Source: Methylomicrobium sp035916875
Lineage (GTDB): Bacteria; Pseudomonadota; Gammaproteobacteria; Methylococcales; Methylomonadaceae
NCBI RefSeq assembly: GCF_035916875.1
Contig: NZ_JAXUHN010000028.1
Location: 1-13,702, forward strand
Direction of reading: 5' to 3'
DNA: 13,702 nt
A model generated the notes under the pieces. The model saw only the letters and a list, made by a program, of their open reading frames with translations, did no database searches and was not told the DNA's origin. The position numbers were made by a program, and so were the translations under genes. The stretch's first letter is position 1. Every line of letters starts with the position of its first letter. Below, one piece after another: positions 1 to 7,604 of this stretch.

Positions 1-1
1 C

Positions 2-117
2 AAACATGCGTCATCGTTTTCTGATAGTTCTAATCGGGCAACCCTTGCCAACTCTGTTTCCTGCTGGTTCTAAAAAGCTTTTAGTTTAACGCCAATCAAC
101 TTTCTGCGAGACACTTA
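2..117 (+). repeat. Left copy of 116-bp terminal inverted repeat
   Basis: Bases 2-117 are the exact reverse complement of 13587-13702, with no mismatch over 116 bases. The inner end reads ...TTTCTGCGAGACACTTA and similarity stops abruptly after it. The short near-palindrome CTAAAAAGCTTTTAG lies at 70-84. No long reading frame is apparent within it. It could be one end of an insertion sequence lying outside the window in two opposite copies, or the terminal repeat of a larger element. I do not recognise the family. Confidence 0.95.
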
Positions 118-228
118 AACCCTATATCCTCTCTTGGTTTCAAATCAATCAGGATAACCGGACCTGTTTATCACCGTGTTTTTGGATGATATCCCGTGAA
201 AATAAGATTCACGTCACCGATTTGTTGC

Positions 229-258
229 TTGGACGAATTGAATGAGGGAAGATATATA
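229..258 (+). promoter_or_regulatory. Possible sigma-70 promoter of the HNH gene
   Basis: TTGGAC (229-234) and TATATA (253-258) are separated by 18 bases and lie about 30 bases upstream of the ATG at 290. The match is fair but the surroundings are AT-rich, so chance occurrence is possible. I see no clear Shine-Dalgarno sequence directly before the ATG. Confidence 0.3.
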
Positions 259-289
259 AATACCGAATAATCACTAACTATGCGTCAAT

Positions 290-1324
290 ATGAGCACTAC
301 GAAATTACATACTGAAGATCAAGTTCGTCAGATTCTCGAAGAACTCCGAGAGCGGGTGAGTCGTCCATCGGACCCAAATGACGTTATGCTGATGGATTAC
401 CGGGAAGAGTATTTACCGTCCAAGCTTTGGCAAAAAATCAGAAGAAGAATTCTCAAGAGAGACGAAAAGACCTGTGTCTTTTGCAGAGGCGATGCCGACG
501 TCGTACATCATAGAAGCTACGAACGTGACGTATTGGAGGGTAAAGCTGATCACATGCTCGTCTCCCTTTGCAGAGCGTGCCATGACTATATTCACATCGA
601 CGATGTTGGTCGCAGGAGAACGATGGAAGAATCAGACCTTATTCTTCTAGAAAAGAGTCCTCCTACACATATTCCTGAACCGATACTAGATCTCCGAAGG
701 AAATCCCCGCACCCGCCAGAATGGTCACGAATGAACAGCGTTCAGAGGAAGGCTTGGGTAACTCGGAACAACAGTCTCCGAAAAGAGCGCCTTGTAGCGC
801 TGAAAGAAAAGAGCGAATCTGATCGCCCTCGCCGAACATACAGCACGTTGATAGTCGGCCAGAGAGCATGGATTCCTCTACGTAAGGCTGTCGAAGATTA
901 TCAATGCGAAGAAGGAGCGATATCAAATGCATATGGATGGTACCGCAATTCGGCTATGCATAATGGCGTCGTGAGCATCGCCGGCTCCTCTGTCATAGCC
1001 GAGAAGATGAATAACATCTGGCACGTGGATGCTCACGAGTTTTCTTGTGCTATCGAAGATCATCGTAGTATGCAAAAATTGCGTAAGGAAATGACGGAGG
1101 ACTACAAGAGTGGAATTATTCACGGCTCTTACGGAGCGAGAATCGAAACGGAATGGGGTTATTATGAGAACTGGGGGGATTTTCGTTTCAGATACAACAC
1201 TGCGCTTGCTTTGCGCATGAGGGAATCGGGGGCGTGGTATTGCAACTCGTGTAATGTGCGCGCTTCTGATAATGATGAAAATCATAGAGTTTCCTGTCCG
1301 AAATGCGGAAAGGTTCAATCTTAA
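290..1324 (+). CDS. HNH endonuclease-like protein with C-terminal zinc ribbon
   Basis: The 344-residue protein carries an HNH (beta-beta-alpha-metal) nuclease core at about residues 45-105. C62-x2-C65 is followed by the paired histidines H73/H74 and then by C94-x2-C97-H98 with H102, the usual structural zinc and catalytic histidine pattern. A second Cys4 zinc ribbon, C318-x2-C321 and C336-x2-C339, closes the protein. The middle (about 185-260) resembles no domain I can name, but its short helices with a possible turn could bind DNA. The predicted activity is metal-dependent DNA cleavage in the cytoplasm; specificity is unknown. Codon use is visibly less GC-rich than in the operons at 2-8 kb, and no strong ribosome binding site precedes the ATG, both consistent with acquisition by transfer. 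The stop lies only about 20 bases before a start-less toxin gene, so its arrival may have damaged that gene. It could be a defence or mobile-element nuclease, but no partner gene proves this. Confidence 0.75.
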   Translation: MSTTKLHTEDQVRQILEELRERVSRPSDPNDVMLMDYREEYLPSKLWQKIRRRILKRDEKTCVFCRGDADVVHHRSYERDVLEGKADHMLVSLCRACHDYIHIDDVGRRRTMEESDLILLEKSPPTHIPEPILDLRRKSPHPPEWSRMNSVQRKAWVTRNNSLRKERLVALKEKSESDRPRRTYSTLIVGQRAWIPLRKAVEDYQCEEGAISNAYGWYRNSAMHNGVVSIAGSSVIAEKMNNIWHVDAHEFSCAIEDHRSMQKLRKEMTEDYKSGIIHGSYGARIETEWGYYENWGDFRFRYNTALALRMRESGAWYCNSCNVRASDNDENHRVSCPKCGKVQS

Positions 1325-1343
1325 ATAAAGGTCCGTAGGGCAA

Positions 1344-1604
1344 TGCGATGAAAACAAGGCGATAGCGAATCTATCCAAACATGGAGTTTCCTTTGCGGAA
1401 GCGAAAACGGTTTTTGACGATCCGTTGTATGTGGACTTTTATGACCCCGACCATTCCCTCGCAGAGCACCGTTTTATTATGCTGGGGGAGTCCAATCAAG
1501 GAAGATTGTTGTTCGTTTCTTACATGGAACGCAACAATACCATTCGTTTAATTAGCGCAAGAGAAGCAACGCCATCGGAGCGGAAAGCCTATGAGCAAGA
1601 ATGA
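1344..1604 (+). pseudogene. brnT: BrnT-family toxin, N-terminus disrupted
   Basis: Translated from 1344, the frame reads C-DENKAIANLSKHGVSF and continues through VFDDPLYVDFYD, HRFIMLG, LLFVSY and IRLISAREAT to a stop at 1602-1604. This is the BrnT ribonuclease-toxin pattern (WDExKAxxNxxKHGVSF, RxIxxRxAT), nearly complete at the C-terminus. No ATG, GTG or TTG occurs in frame between the upstream stop at 1326-1328 and the conserved region, and the usual Trp before Asp is Cys here (TGC). An ATG at 1343-1345 lies one base out of frame; removing one base would give M-D-E-N-K. The gene has therefore either lost its first few codons, just after the HNH stop codon, or suffered a one-base frameshift or sequencing error. 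It overlaps the next gene by 14 bases, the normal brnT-antitoxin layout. The family assignment is firm; functional status is inferred as inactive. Confidence 0.75.
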
Positions 1605-1821
1605 GATAGAAGATGAATTACGGCCTGAGTATAATGTGCAAAGCTTACAGGTCAGAAAGCTCGGGCCTGGGCGAAAAATGTTTTGCGATACAGTTCGTTT
1701 GGAACCTGATGTGATCGCGGCATTTCCGAACGCCGACTCCGTTAATGAAGCATTGCGTTATTTAATTGAAATAGCCAAGCACTCAGCCAACCTAACCCAA
1801 CGCTCCAGAGAACTCCGCTAG
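1591..1821 (+). CDS. Small antitoxin-like partner of BrnT
   Basis: A 76-residue protein starts inside the last codons of the brnT-like frame (14-base overlap), so the two would be translated together. It has RPEYN (11-15), a basic stretch QVRKLGPGRK (20-29), VRLEPDV (35-41), and a predicted ribbon-helix-helix-like C-terminus around ADSVNEALRYLIEI (48-61). Position and size fit the antitoxin of a BrnT toxin, which binds the toxin and autorepresses the operon. It does not closely follow the canonical BrnA sequence, so I leave the symbol blank. A purine-rich GGAAAG precedes the ATG. If the toxin is dead, this is an orphan antitoxin that may persist as a DNA-binding repressor. Confidence 0.7.
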   Translation: MSKNEIEDELRPEYNVQSLQVRKLGPGRKMFCDTVRLEPDVIAAFPNADSVNEALRYLIEIAKHSANLTQRSRELR

Positions 1822-1935
1822 GACCGCTAATCCTTGCGTTAGCCTAGTCGAGCAAAGGTTATCGTTACCCGACGTTTGGAGGATCAACAAGGCAACAACG
1901 CTGGACAACCTATCATTACTCCAATTACCATCGAG

Positions 1936-1973
1936 ATGTCGGACACAAAAAGCGTGCCCGACATTTATTTTTC
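1936..1973 (+). terminator. Rho-independent terminator after the toxin-antitoxin pair
   Basis: The arms ATGTCGG-A-CAC (1936-1946) and GTG-C-CCGACAT (1954-1964) form an 11-position stem with one mismatch and a 7-base loop. A T-rich run, TTATTTTTC, follows on the plus strand. It ends transcription from the left. On the minus strand it sits right after the cytochrome stop codon but lacks a T run there, so termination in that direction is less certain. Confidence 0.7.
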
Positions 1974-2381
1974 TCAATGCTTACCCGGCTCCAGCTTTAC
2001 GCCCCGCCGTTCGAAGGTGACATACGCCTGCAACGCAACCATTTTCGGATCGTCGGCGGCGAGCGGCTGGCCTTCCAGAGGATTACGCAAACACCAGTTG
2101 ATCATCTCCCACAGCGGAATCACCTTGCCGATCTGCTTCTGGAATTTCGGATAGGTTTCGGGATGCGTGTTCGCCGCGTTCGGATGGCATTGCCCGCAGG
2201 CGACGCCGTTCGTGCCCAGGGTCGGGCTGGTCCACAGTTCCCTGCCCTGTTTCACGACTTCCATGAATTGCCCTTGCCAGCGCTCCAGATCGTCCTTGCT
2301 AAATTCGTCGGCCTGAACCGAAGAAACGGCCATCAGCGCCGCCAGCCCCAAGACCGATTTCTTTGTGTACAAGCATTTCAT
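1974..2381 (-). CDS. Periplasmic mono-heme cytochrome c
   Basis: A 135-residue protein with a Sec signal peptide (KK..VLGLAALMAVSSVQA, cleavage likely after residue 24) and one heme-attachment motif, CGQCH, at 62-66. The later stretch LWEMINWCLRNPLEG and the PKMVALQAYV segment resemble the cytochrome c domains of SoxA/TsdA-type proteins, with a possible distal Met near 113. That resemblance is from memory and suggestive only. Expected role: a soluble periplasmic electron carrier. It is the third gene of a minus-strand operon, 20 bases after the metallophosphoesterase, and a GGGAGA ribosome binding site lies 8 bases before its ATG. The natural partner is the di-heme enzyme encoded two genes upstream, which needs an electron donor or acceptor. 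Confidence 0.85.
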   Translation of the reverse strand: MKCLYTKKSVLGLAALMAVSSVQADEFSKDDLERWQGQFMEVVKQGRELWTSPTLGTNGVACGQCHPNAANTHPETYPKFQKQIGKVIPLWEMINWCLRNPLEGQPLAADDPKMVALQAYVTFERRGVKLEPGKH

Positions 2382-2401
2382 AACGTTTTCTCCCAGGCGG
2401 A

Positions 2402-3478
2402 TTAAAAATGGCTTTGCGGCGGAATCCGCGCGCCTTCGGACTGGTACTCTGCATCGACCGGTTTTTTGGCGGCCTTGTCGAAGCCCACGCTACGGTCGGT
2501 GTTTTCGGGCAGCAGATAATTGAGATCGACATGGCCGTTCGCGACATTGATGAACTGCCAGCCGGTCGCATCGCGTTCGAAGAACGGGTCGGCGCGGTTC
2601 ATCGGCACGGTCAGTTTCGGCAAGTATTGCTCGGCCTGTGCATAAGTTGAAGGATACGGCCACGGCCAGGCTGTCGCCATCACCGAATGGAAGCTGATGT
2701 TGCCGATCTGGTTGTATTGGATCTGGTGCACATGGCCGTAGATCACCGACACCTTGTTGAAAGGCTTCAACAACGCCTGAATCTGCTCGGCATCCTCGGT
2801 CCAGAAATTCCAGCCCTTGTAGATTTTTTGCAGCGGCGAATGCGAAAACACCACGATCGGGGTCGTCTTCGGAATCTTGGCCAGATCCTTTTTCAGCCAT
2901 TGCCGCTGTTCGTCGCCGACCATGAACGGCGAGCCGTTCGGATTGTCGAGTCCAGCCATTTCGAGCATGCGCTGCTCGGCCGTCGGCCAGCGGTGGTAGG
3001 TCCAGTCGTCGTAGGTGCGGATGCTGTTCAGCACGATGAAATGCACGCCCTTATGATCGAAACTGTAATACTGCGAGCCGAACAGCTTTTCCCAGTAAGC
3101 GCCAAGGTCCAGATAATAGTCGTGCTCGCCCATCACATAGCGGGTTTTATATTTCAGCACCGATAGGATTTCGGCGCCATGATCGAGTTCCGGCATGGAG
3201 CCCAGTTGCGCGAGATCGCCGCCGAACATCACGAAATCCGGCTTGGGATTCAACAGATTGGTTTCGGCGACCGCGCGGATCAGGCCGCGGTCCCAGTTCC
3301 GGACGAAACGGCTGCCTTTGATCTGCTGAATGTGAGCATCCGAAATATACGCAAAGGTGAGGTTCTGCTGTGCATCGGCAAAGGCCAGTTCGACCAGGCT
3401 GATCGGCAGGGTGCTGCCGAGCGCCAGGGCTCCGGAGGATTGCAGGAAATGGCGGCGGCTGCGATTAATGTGATTCAT
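2402..3478 (-). CDS. Tat-exported calcineurin-like metallophosphoesterase
   Basis: The start at 3478 is chosen because AGGAG lies 8 bases upstream, although the frame stays open 14 codons further. It gives a 358-residue protein opening with the twin-arginine signal NRSRRHFLQSSGALALGS. Metallophosphoesterase motifs follow in order: D47-x-H49 (SDAH), GGDL (86-89), GEHD (117-120), FSHSP with H213, and GHVH (248-251). These bind the two-metal centre that hydrolyses phosphate mono- or diesters. In the third motif Glu replaces the usual Asn of GNHD, a change at a metal or phosphate ligand. The protein would fold in the cytoplasm and be exported to the periplasm. Its start overlaps the end of the peroxidase gene by 14 bases, indicating coupled translation. 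The substrate cannot be told from the sequence. Confidence 0.87.
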   Translation of the reverse strand: MNHINRSRRHFLQSSGALALGSTLPISLVELAFADAQQNLTFAYISDAHIQQIKGSRFVRNWDRGLIRAVAETNLLNPKPDFVMFGGDLAQLGSMPELDHGAEILSVLKYKTRYVMGEHDYYLDLGAYWEKLFGSQYYSFDHKGVHFIVLNSIRTYDDWTYHRWPTAEQRMLEMAGLDNPNGSPFMVGDEQRQWLKKDLAKIPKTTPIVVFSHSPLQKIYKGWNFWTEDAEQIQALLKPFNKVSVIYGHVHQIQYNQIGNISFHSVMATAWPWPYPSTYAQAEQYLPKLTVPMNRADPFFERDATGWQFINVANGHVDLNYLLPENTDRSVGFDKAAKKPVDAEYQSEGARIPPQSHF

Positions 3479-4643
3479 GTCCTGTCTCCTGTTGGGCTGC
3501 GGCTGTGACGGCTTGAGCAACCTGCGGGCTGGTCAGCGCTTTCAGAAACTCGACCAGATCGTCGATCTGCGCCTCGGTCAGATTCAAGGGCCGAATGCCG
3601 CCGCTCAAATAATCGTTGACCTTCGCGTCGGCCGGCGTCACGCCGCCGTTGTTGTAATGAATCACCACCTCTTTCAGGGTTTTCAGGCTGCCGTCGTGCA
3701 TGTAAGGCGCGGTCAGGTTGATATTGCGCAGGGTAGGCGTTTTGAACGCGCCGATTGCGGTGATCTTGCCGGTCACCGCGAAACGGCCGAGTTCGGAGGA
3801 CTTTTTGTCGGTCAGCACGATCCGGTCGACATCGCCGCCCTTCGCTTTCGCTTCCAGAAACGCGCCGGCCAGACGCGGCACATCGTCCTGAATCGAATTG
3901 ATGCCGATACCGATGTTATGGAACTTGCTGTCGGTGAACAGGGCCTGATCGTTTTCGATCGTGTGACAGGAGACGCAGCGGCCCTGGCCGATGAAAAGCT
4001 GGAAGCCGCGCACTTGTGTCTCGTTCAACGCGTTCTTGTCGCCTTGGAAGTAATAACGGTCGAAGGGGGAGTTGCCGGACACGATCGAGCGCTCGAAACT
4101 CGCGATCGCCTTCGCGACATGGTCCATCGTCAACTGCGCGTCAGTGACGCCGAACACTTCCGTAAACGCTTTTTTGTAGTCCGGATCGGTGCGGACGATT
4201 TGCAGGATCGGCTCATGATTGGCCAAGCCACCCTCGACCGGATTCACGAACGGCTGTTTGGACTGGCCTTCCAGGTTGGGCTCGCGTCCGTCCCAGAACT
4301 GCGAGGTGTAAAACGCCGCATTGACCACGGTCGGCGCGTTGCGCGTGCCGGTCAGGCCATGATGGCCGGTCGAAAACTGCTTGCCGTCGGTGAACGCGAG
4401 TTTTTCGCTGTGACAGGTCGCGCAACTGACCGTACCGTCGATCGAGAAACGCGCGTCATGGAAAAGCTTGTCGCCGAGCGCGATTTTCGCCGGCGCCTGC
4501 GGATTGTCGGCCGGAATCGGCACCGGCGGCAGGCCGAGCAACGGCTTGACTGCCGCGGAAGCCGTCCCGACATCGCCGGCCATCGCTTGCGCCTGCGCAA
4601 GCAACGCGGTGATACTGAGCGTCAGCACGGATAATGAACGCAT
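3465..4643 (-). CDS. Di-heme cytochrome c peroxidase / MauG-family protein
   Basis: A 392-residue protein with a Sec signal (MRSLSVLTLSITALLAQAQAMA) and two c-type heme motifs, CATCH (74-78) and CVSCH (223-227), as in bacterial di-heme peroxidases. Family landmarks are FWDGR (116-120), FERSI, and TPTLRNINLTAPYMHDGSLK (302-321), where CCP/MauG enzymes carry their distal ligand. The start at 4643 is chosen over the 64-codon longer frame because GGAGG sits just upstream and the signal peptide begins there. Likely role: periplasmic reduction of H2O2, or a MauG-like oxidation of a protein or small molecule. It is the first gene of a minus-strand operon with a metallophosphoesterase and a small cytochrome c. 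The C-terminus is extended and Ala/Gln-rich. Peroxidase and MauG-type activity cannot be separated here. Confidence 0.88.
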   Translation of the reverse strand: MRSLSVLTLSITALLAQAQAMAGDVGTASAAVKPLLGLPPVPIPADNPQAPAKIALGDKLFHDARFSIDGTVSCATCHSEKLAFTDGKQFSTGHHGLTGTRNAPTVVNAAFYTSQFWDGREPNLEGQSKQPFVNPVEGGLANHEPILQIVRTDPDYKKAFTEVFGVTDAQLTMDHVAKAIASFERSIVSGNSPFDRYYFQGDKNALNETQVRGFQLFIGQGRCVSCHTIENDQALFTDSKFHNIGIGINSIQDDVPRLAGAFLEAKAKGGDVDRIVLTDKKSSELGRFAVTGKITAIGAFKTPTLRNINLTAPYMHDGSLKTLKEVVIHYNNGGVTPADAKVNDYLSGGIRPLNLTEAQIDDLVEFLKALTSPQVAQAVTAAAQQETGHESH

Positions 4644-4773
4644 CGGAACCTCCATCAGTTTAATTGATCTGGACGGGATAATAGACCCGGAAAATGAGGC
4701 AACGTTCTCTCCCGCTTGATCGACACTATAAACTCGGCTTGGTGGCCTGTAAAATTGTTTGTTTGAATCATTT

Positions 4774-4792
4774 CGATAAGCTATTTTTATCG
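4774..4792. promoter_or_regulatory. Small inverted repeat in the divergent promoter region
   Basis: CGATAA (4774-4779) and TTATCG (4787-4792) form an inverted repeat with a 7-base spacer in the roughly 220-base space between the divergent peroxidase and speA starts. Both promoters must lie in this space, so it could be an operator. The arms are short and I see no confident -10/-35 pair, so this is a weak call. Confidence 0.25.
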
Positions 4793-4862
4793 ACCCTCCT
4801 GTAAAAATTAAGGGGTAAAATGTCGGCCAATCCATATAAACGTGATCACGGAGAGCACTACT

Positions 4863-6701
4863 TTGAATCTGACTGATAAAACCCGCTGGACCCTAAGCGA
4901 TGCGGCCCTTACCTATGCGATTGATAGCTGGGGAGACGGCTATTTTGCGATCAATCCGGCAGGCCATGTCTGCGTGAAGCCCAGTTCGGATCAGACGGCC
5001 GAGCTGGATTTGTACGAGATTGCGCAGTCGCTGCACGACAAAAACCTGTCGCTGCCGGTGCTGGTGCGCTTTACCGATATATTGAAGGACAAGGTCAACC
5101 GACTGAACCGGGCGTTCGAGAAGGCATGCGATAAATACGACTACCAGGGCCGTTACACGCCGGTGTATCCGATCAAGGTCAATCAGCAGCGCCAGGTCGT
5201 CGAAGGCATCCTGAAGGCGAATCATATCGGCCTCGAAGCGGGCAGCAAGCCGGAACTGCTCGCGATCATGGCCTTGTCGAATCAGCAGGTGGTCGTCTGC
5301 AATGGCTATAAGGACAGGGCCTATATCCGCCTCGCGCTGATCGGCCAGAAGATGGGCCTCGATCTGTATCTGGTAATTGAAAAGCCGATCGAACTCGAAC
5401 TGATCATCGAAGAGTCGCGCAAGCTGAACATCAAGCCGAATATCGGCGTGCGCGTGCGCCTGTCGAGCATCAGCGCCGGCAAATGGCAAAACAGCGGCGG
5501 CGAAAAATCCAAATTCGGCCTGCATGCGCACGAACTCCTGCAACTGGTCAAACATCTGAAGCAGGCCGATCTGCTCGACTCCCTGAAACTGATGCATTTT
5601 CACATGGGTTCGCAGATCGCGAACATTCACGACATCAAGGTCGCGCTGAAGGAAGCCGGCCAATTTTATGTCGAACTGCGCCGCCTCGGCGCGCCGATCC
5701 AGATCGTCGATGCGGGCGGCGGCCTCGGCGTCGATTATGACGGCAGCCGTTCACGGCGCGAATCCTCGATGAATTACAGCATCGATGAATACGCGCAGAA
5801 CATCGTGCGCGGTTTCTCCGAGATTTGCGCGGAAAAACAGGCGCCCGAGCCGGATATCATCACCGAATCCGGGCGCGCGATCACCGCGCATCATGCGGTC
5901 TTGATCACGAACGTAACCGACATCGAATCGGCTTATCGGGACGGCGAACTCCCGGCCCTGGCGGAGCGCATCAATCCGGTCGAACTGTATCATGACGCAC
6001 AGTTCGAGCTCGCGGAAGCGCGCGCGCGGTTTGCGCAGGACAAACTCGACATCGAAGGCCTCGCCGAGGCCGAAAACGCCTATGCGCTGCTGTGCCGACA
6101 ATTGCAGCACCGGCTGAATCCGAGCTATCAGAGCGAAGATGCGATCCTGCAGGAATTGAACGAAAAACTGGCCGACAAGGTGTTCTGCAATTTTTCGCTG
6201 TTTCAGTCGATGCCTGACATTTGGGGCATCGACCAGATCTTCCCGATCATGCCGATCCACCGCCTCGACGAGGAACCCTCCCGGCGCGCGGTCTTGCAGG
6301 ATCTGACCTGCGATTCGGACGGCCGCATCGATCAGTATATCGACGGCCATAACATCGAAAAAACGCTGCCGGTGCACCGGATCGACAGCCACGAGCCCTA
6401 TCTGATCGGCTTCTTCATGGTTGGCGCCTACCAGGAAATCCTCGGCGACATGCACAACCTGTTCGGCGACACCCACTCGATCAACATCGAACTGGACGAG
6501 CACGGCTATCATTTTTTCGATTTGCAGGAAGGCGAGCATGTGTCCGACCTGCTCGATTACGTGCACATCAGCCCCGAGGAGTTGAAGGACGCCTACCGCG
6601 AAAAACTGGCCGCCAGCGGGCTCGGCGCACAGGAACGGCGCGAGTACGAACAGGAGCTCAGCGCCGGCTTGACTTCCTACACCTATCTGGAGAAAGCATG
6701 A
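4863..6701 (+). CDS. speA: Biosynthetic arginine decarboxylase (PLP-dependent)
   Basis: This enzyme converts arginine to agmatine plus CO2, the first step of the agmatine route to putrescine and spermidine. The fold-type III alanine-racemase-like barrel shows the PLP lysine in YPIKVNQ (102-108, K105), HFHMGSQ (245-251), the phosphate-binding DAGGGLGVDYDG (283-294) and ITESGRA. A C-terminal TCDSDG supplies the conserved catalytic Cys contributed across the dimer. The length of 612 residues is normal for SpeA. I chose the TTG at 4863 because GGAGAG lies 7 bases upstream and the protein then begins, like relatives, a few residues before WTLSDAALTYAIDSWGDGYF. The GTG at 4842 would add 7 residues but has no Shine-Dalgarno sequence. 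The gene is divergent from the cytochrome operon and overlaps the following dehydrogenase by 4 bases. Confidence 0.95.
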   Translation: MNLTDKTRWTLSDAALTYAIDSWGDGYFAINPAGHVCVKPSSDQTAELDLYEIAQSLHDKNLSLPVLVRFTDILKDKVNRLNRAFEKACDKYDYQGRYTPVYPIKVNQQRQVVEGILKANHIGLEAGSKPELLAIMALSNQQVVVCNGYKDRAYIRLALIGQKMGLDLYLVIEKPIELELIIEESRKLNIKPNIGVRVRLSSISAGKWQNSGGEKSKFGLHAHELLQLVKHLKQADLLDSLKLMHFHMGSQIANIHDIKVALKEAGQFYVELRRLGAPIQIVDAGGGLGVDYDGSRSRRESSMNYSIDEYAQNIVRGFSEICAEKQAPEPDIITESGRAITAHHAVLITNVTDIESAYRDGELPALAERINPVELYHDAQFELAEARARFAQDKLDIEGLAEAENAYALLCRQLQHRLNPSYQSEDAILQELNEKLADKVFCNFSLFQSMPDIWGIDQIFPIMPIHRLDEEPSRRAVLQDLTCDSDGRIDQYIDGHNIEKTLPVHRIDSHEPYLIGFFMVGAYQEILGDMHNLFGDTHSINIELDEHGYHFFDLQEGEHVSDLLDYVHISPEELKDAYREKLAASGLGAQERREYEQELSAGLTSYTYLEKA

Positions 6702-7555
6702 AAGCAGGCATGATCGGGCTCGGCGGCATGGGCGTCGGCATGGCGCACAATCTGGCCAAGGCGGGGGGCCTGGAGGGCGTTTACAATCGCACCCGGGCAA
6801 CCTCCGAAGCACTGGCGGAAGAACTTCAGGTCACCGCATTCAGACGCATTGCGGATCTGGCCGGCGCGGTCGATATGATTTTAATCTGCGTCTCGGCCGA
6901 TCGGGATGTACTTGCCGTCGTGGAATCGATCGTGGAAACAGTCAGGCCCGGTACGATCGTGGCCGACATGTCGACGGTTAGCCGCGCGACCGCACAACAG
7001 GCCGCCGAGAGACTGGCCGAGAAGCGGGCATTCTTTCTCGACGCACCGGTGTCGGGCGGCGTCGAAGGCGCGAAGAACGGCACGCTCGCGATGATGGTCG
7101 GCGGCGACGAAGCGGTATTCGAACGTGCAAAATCGATGCTCGCGGCGATGGCGACGCGGATTTTATACATGGGTCCGACCGGAGCCGGTCAGGCAACCAA
7201 GGCGGTCAATCAGATCATGTGCGCTGGGATTAACGAAGCAGTCACCGAGGCCCTGGCCTTCGCGGAGGCTCAGAACCTGCCCATGGACAAGGTGATCGAG
7301 GTGATCGGGGGCGGCGCGGCCGGTAACTGGTTTCTGGACAAGCGCGGCCTGACGATGACGCGGGGCATTTTCAAGCCGGGCTTCAGGCTCGCGCTGCATC
7401 ACAAGGACCTGAAAATATGCCAGGCGATGGCGGCCGAAGTCGGCGTCGAAATTCCGCTGAGCGACATGTCAGTCAGGGATTACGAACAGTTGATGGCCGA
7501 GGGCTACGGCGATGAAGATATATCGGCGATGTATCGGTTGAAACGCCGTCAATGA
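6698..7555 (+). CDS. Beta-hydroxyacid dehydrogenase (3-hydroxyisobutyrate / tartronate semialdehyde reductase family)
   Basis: A 285-residue NAD(P)-dependent dehydrogenase. The Rossmann motif GLGGMGVGMA is at 7-16. The substrate-binding signature DAPVSGGVEGAKNGT (115-129) and GPTGAGQATKAVNQ (159-172), with the catalytic lysine K168, follow. GNWFLDKRG and KDLKI in the C-terminal helical domain complete the family pattern. Members reduce or oxidise small 3-hydroxyacids such as 3-hydroxyisobutyrate, tartronate semialdehyde, succinic semialdehyde or glyoxylate; which one applies here is open. Its ATG overlaps the speA stop (ATGA), so the two are translationally coupled. A semialdehyde reductase acting downstream of putrescine breakdown would suit this pairing, but that is inference. 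Confidence 0.88.
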   Translation: MKAGMIGLGGMGVGMAHNLAKAGGLEGVYNRTRATSEALAEELQVTAFRRIADLAGAVDMILICVSADRDVLAVVESIVETVRPGTIVADMSTVSRATAQQAAERLAEKRAFFLDAPVSGGVEGAKNGTLAMMVGGDEAVFERAKSMLAAMATRILYMGPTGAGQATKAVNQIMCAGINEAVTEALAFAEAQNLPMDKVIEVIGGGAAGNWFLDKRGLTMTRGIFKPGFRLALHHKDLKICQAMAAEVGVEIPLSDMSVRDYEQLMAEGYGDEDISAMYRLKRRQ

Positions 7556-7562
7556 TTATCGC

Positions 7563-7591
7563 GTGGACAAACGGGATAGCGGTTTGCCCAC
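7563..7591. terminator. Possible shared hairpin between convergent genes
   Basis: GTGG-A-CAAAC and GTTTG-C-CCAC form a stem with one mismatch (7563-7572 against 7582-7591) in the 49-base gap between the convergent dehydrogenase and TPR-like genes. Neither side has a T run, so it is a poor intrinsic terminator; the location is the main argument. Confidence 0.3.
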
Positions 7592-7604
7592 ACGAAAAGC
7601 CGCG

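Noticed and set aside
3477..4634. Long plus-strand open frame (385 codons) opposite the di-heme peroxidase
   Set aside because: It is the antisense shadow of a gene with clear heme motifs and signal peptide, and its translation has no recognisable domain. The same applies to long minus-strand frames opposite speA (4893-5663, 5751-6812).
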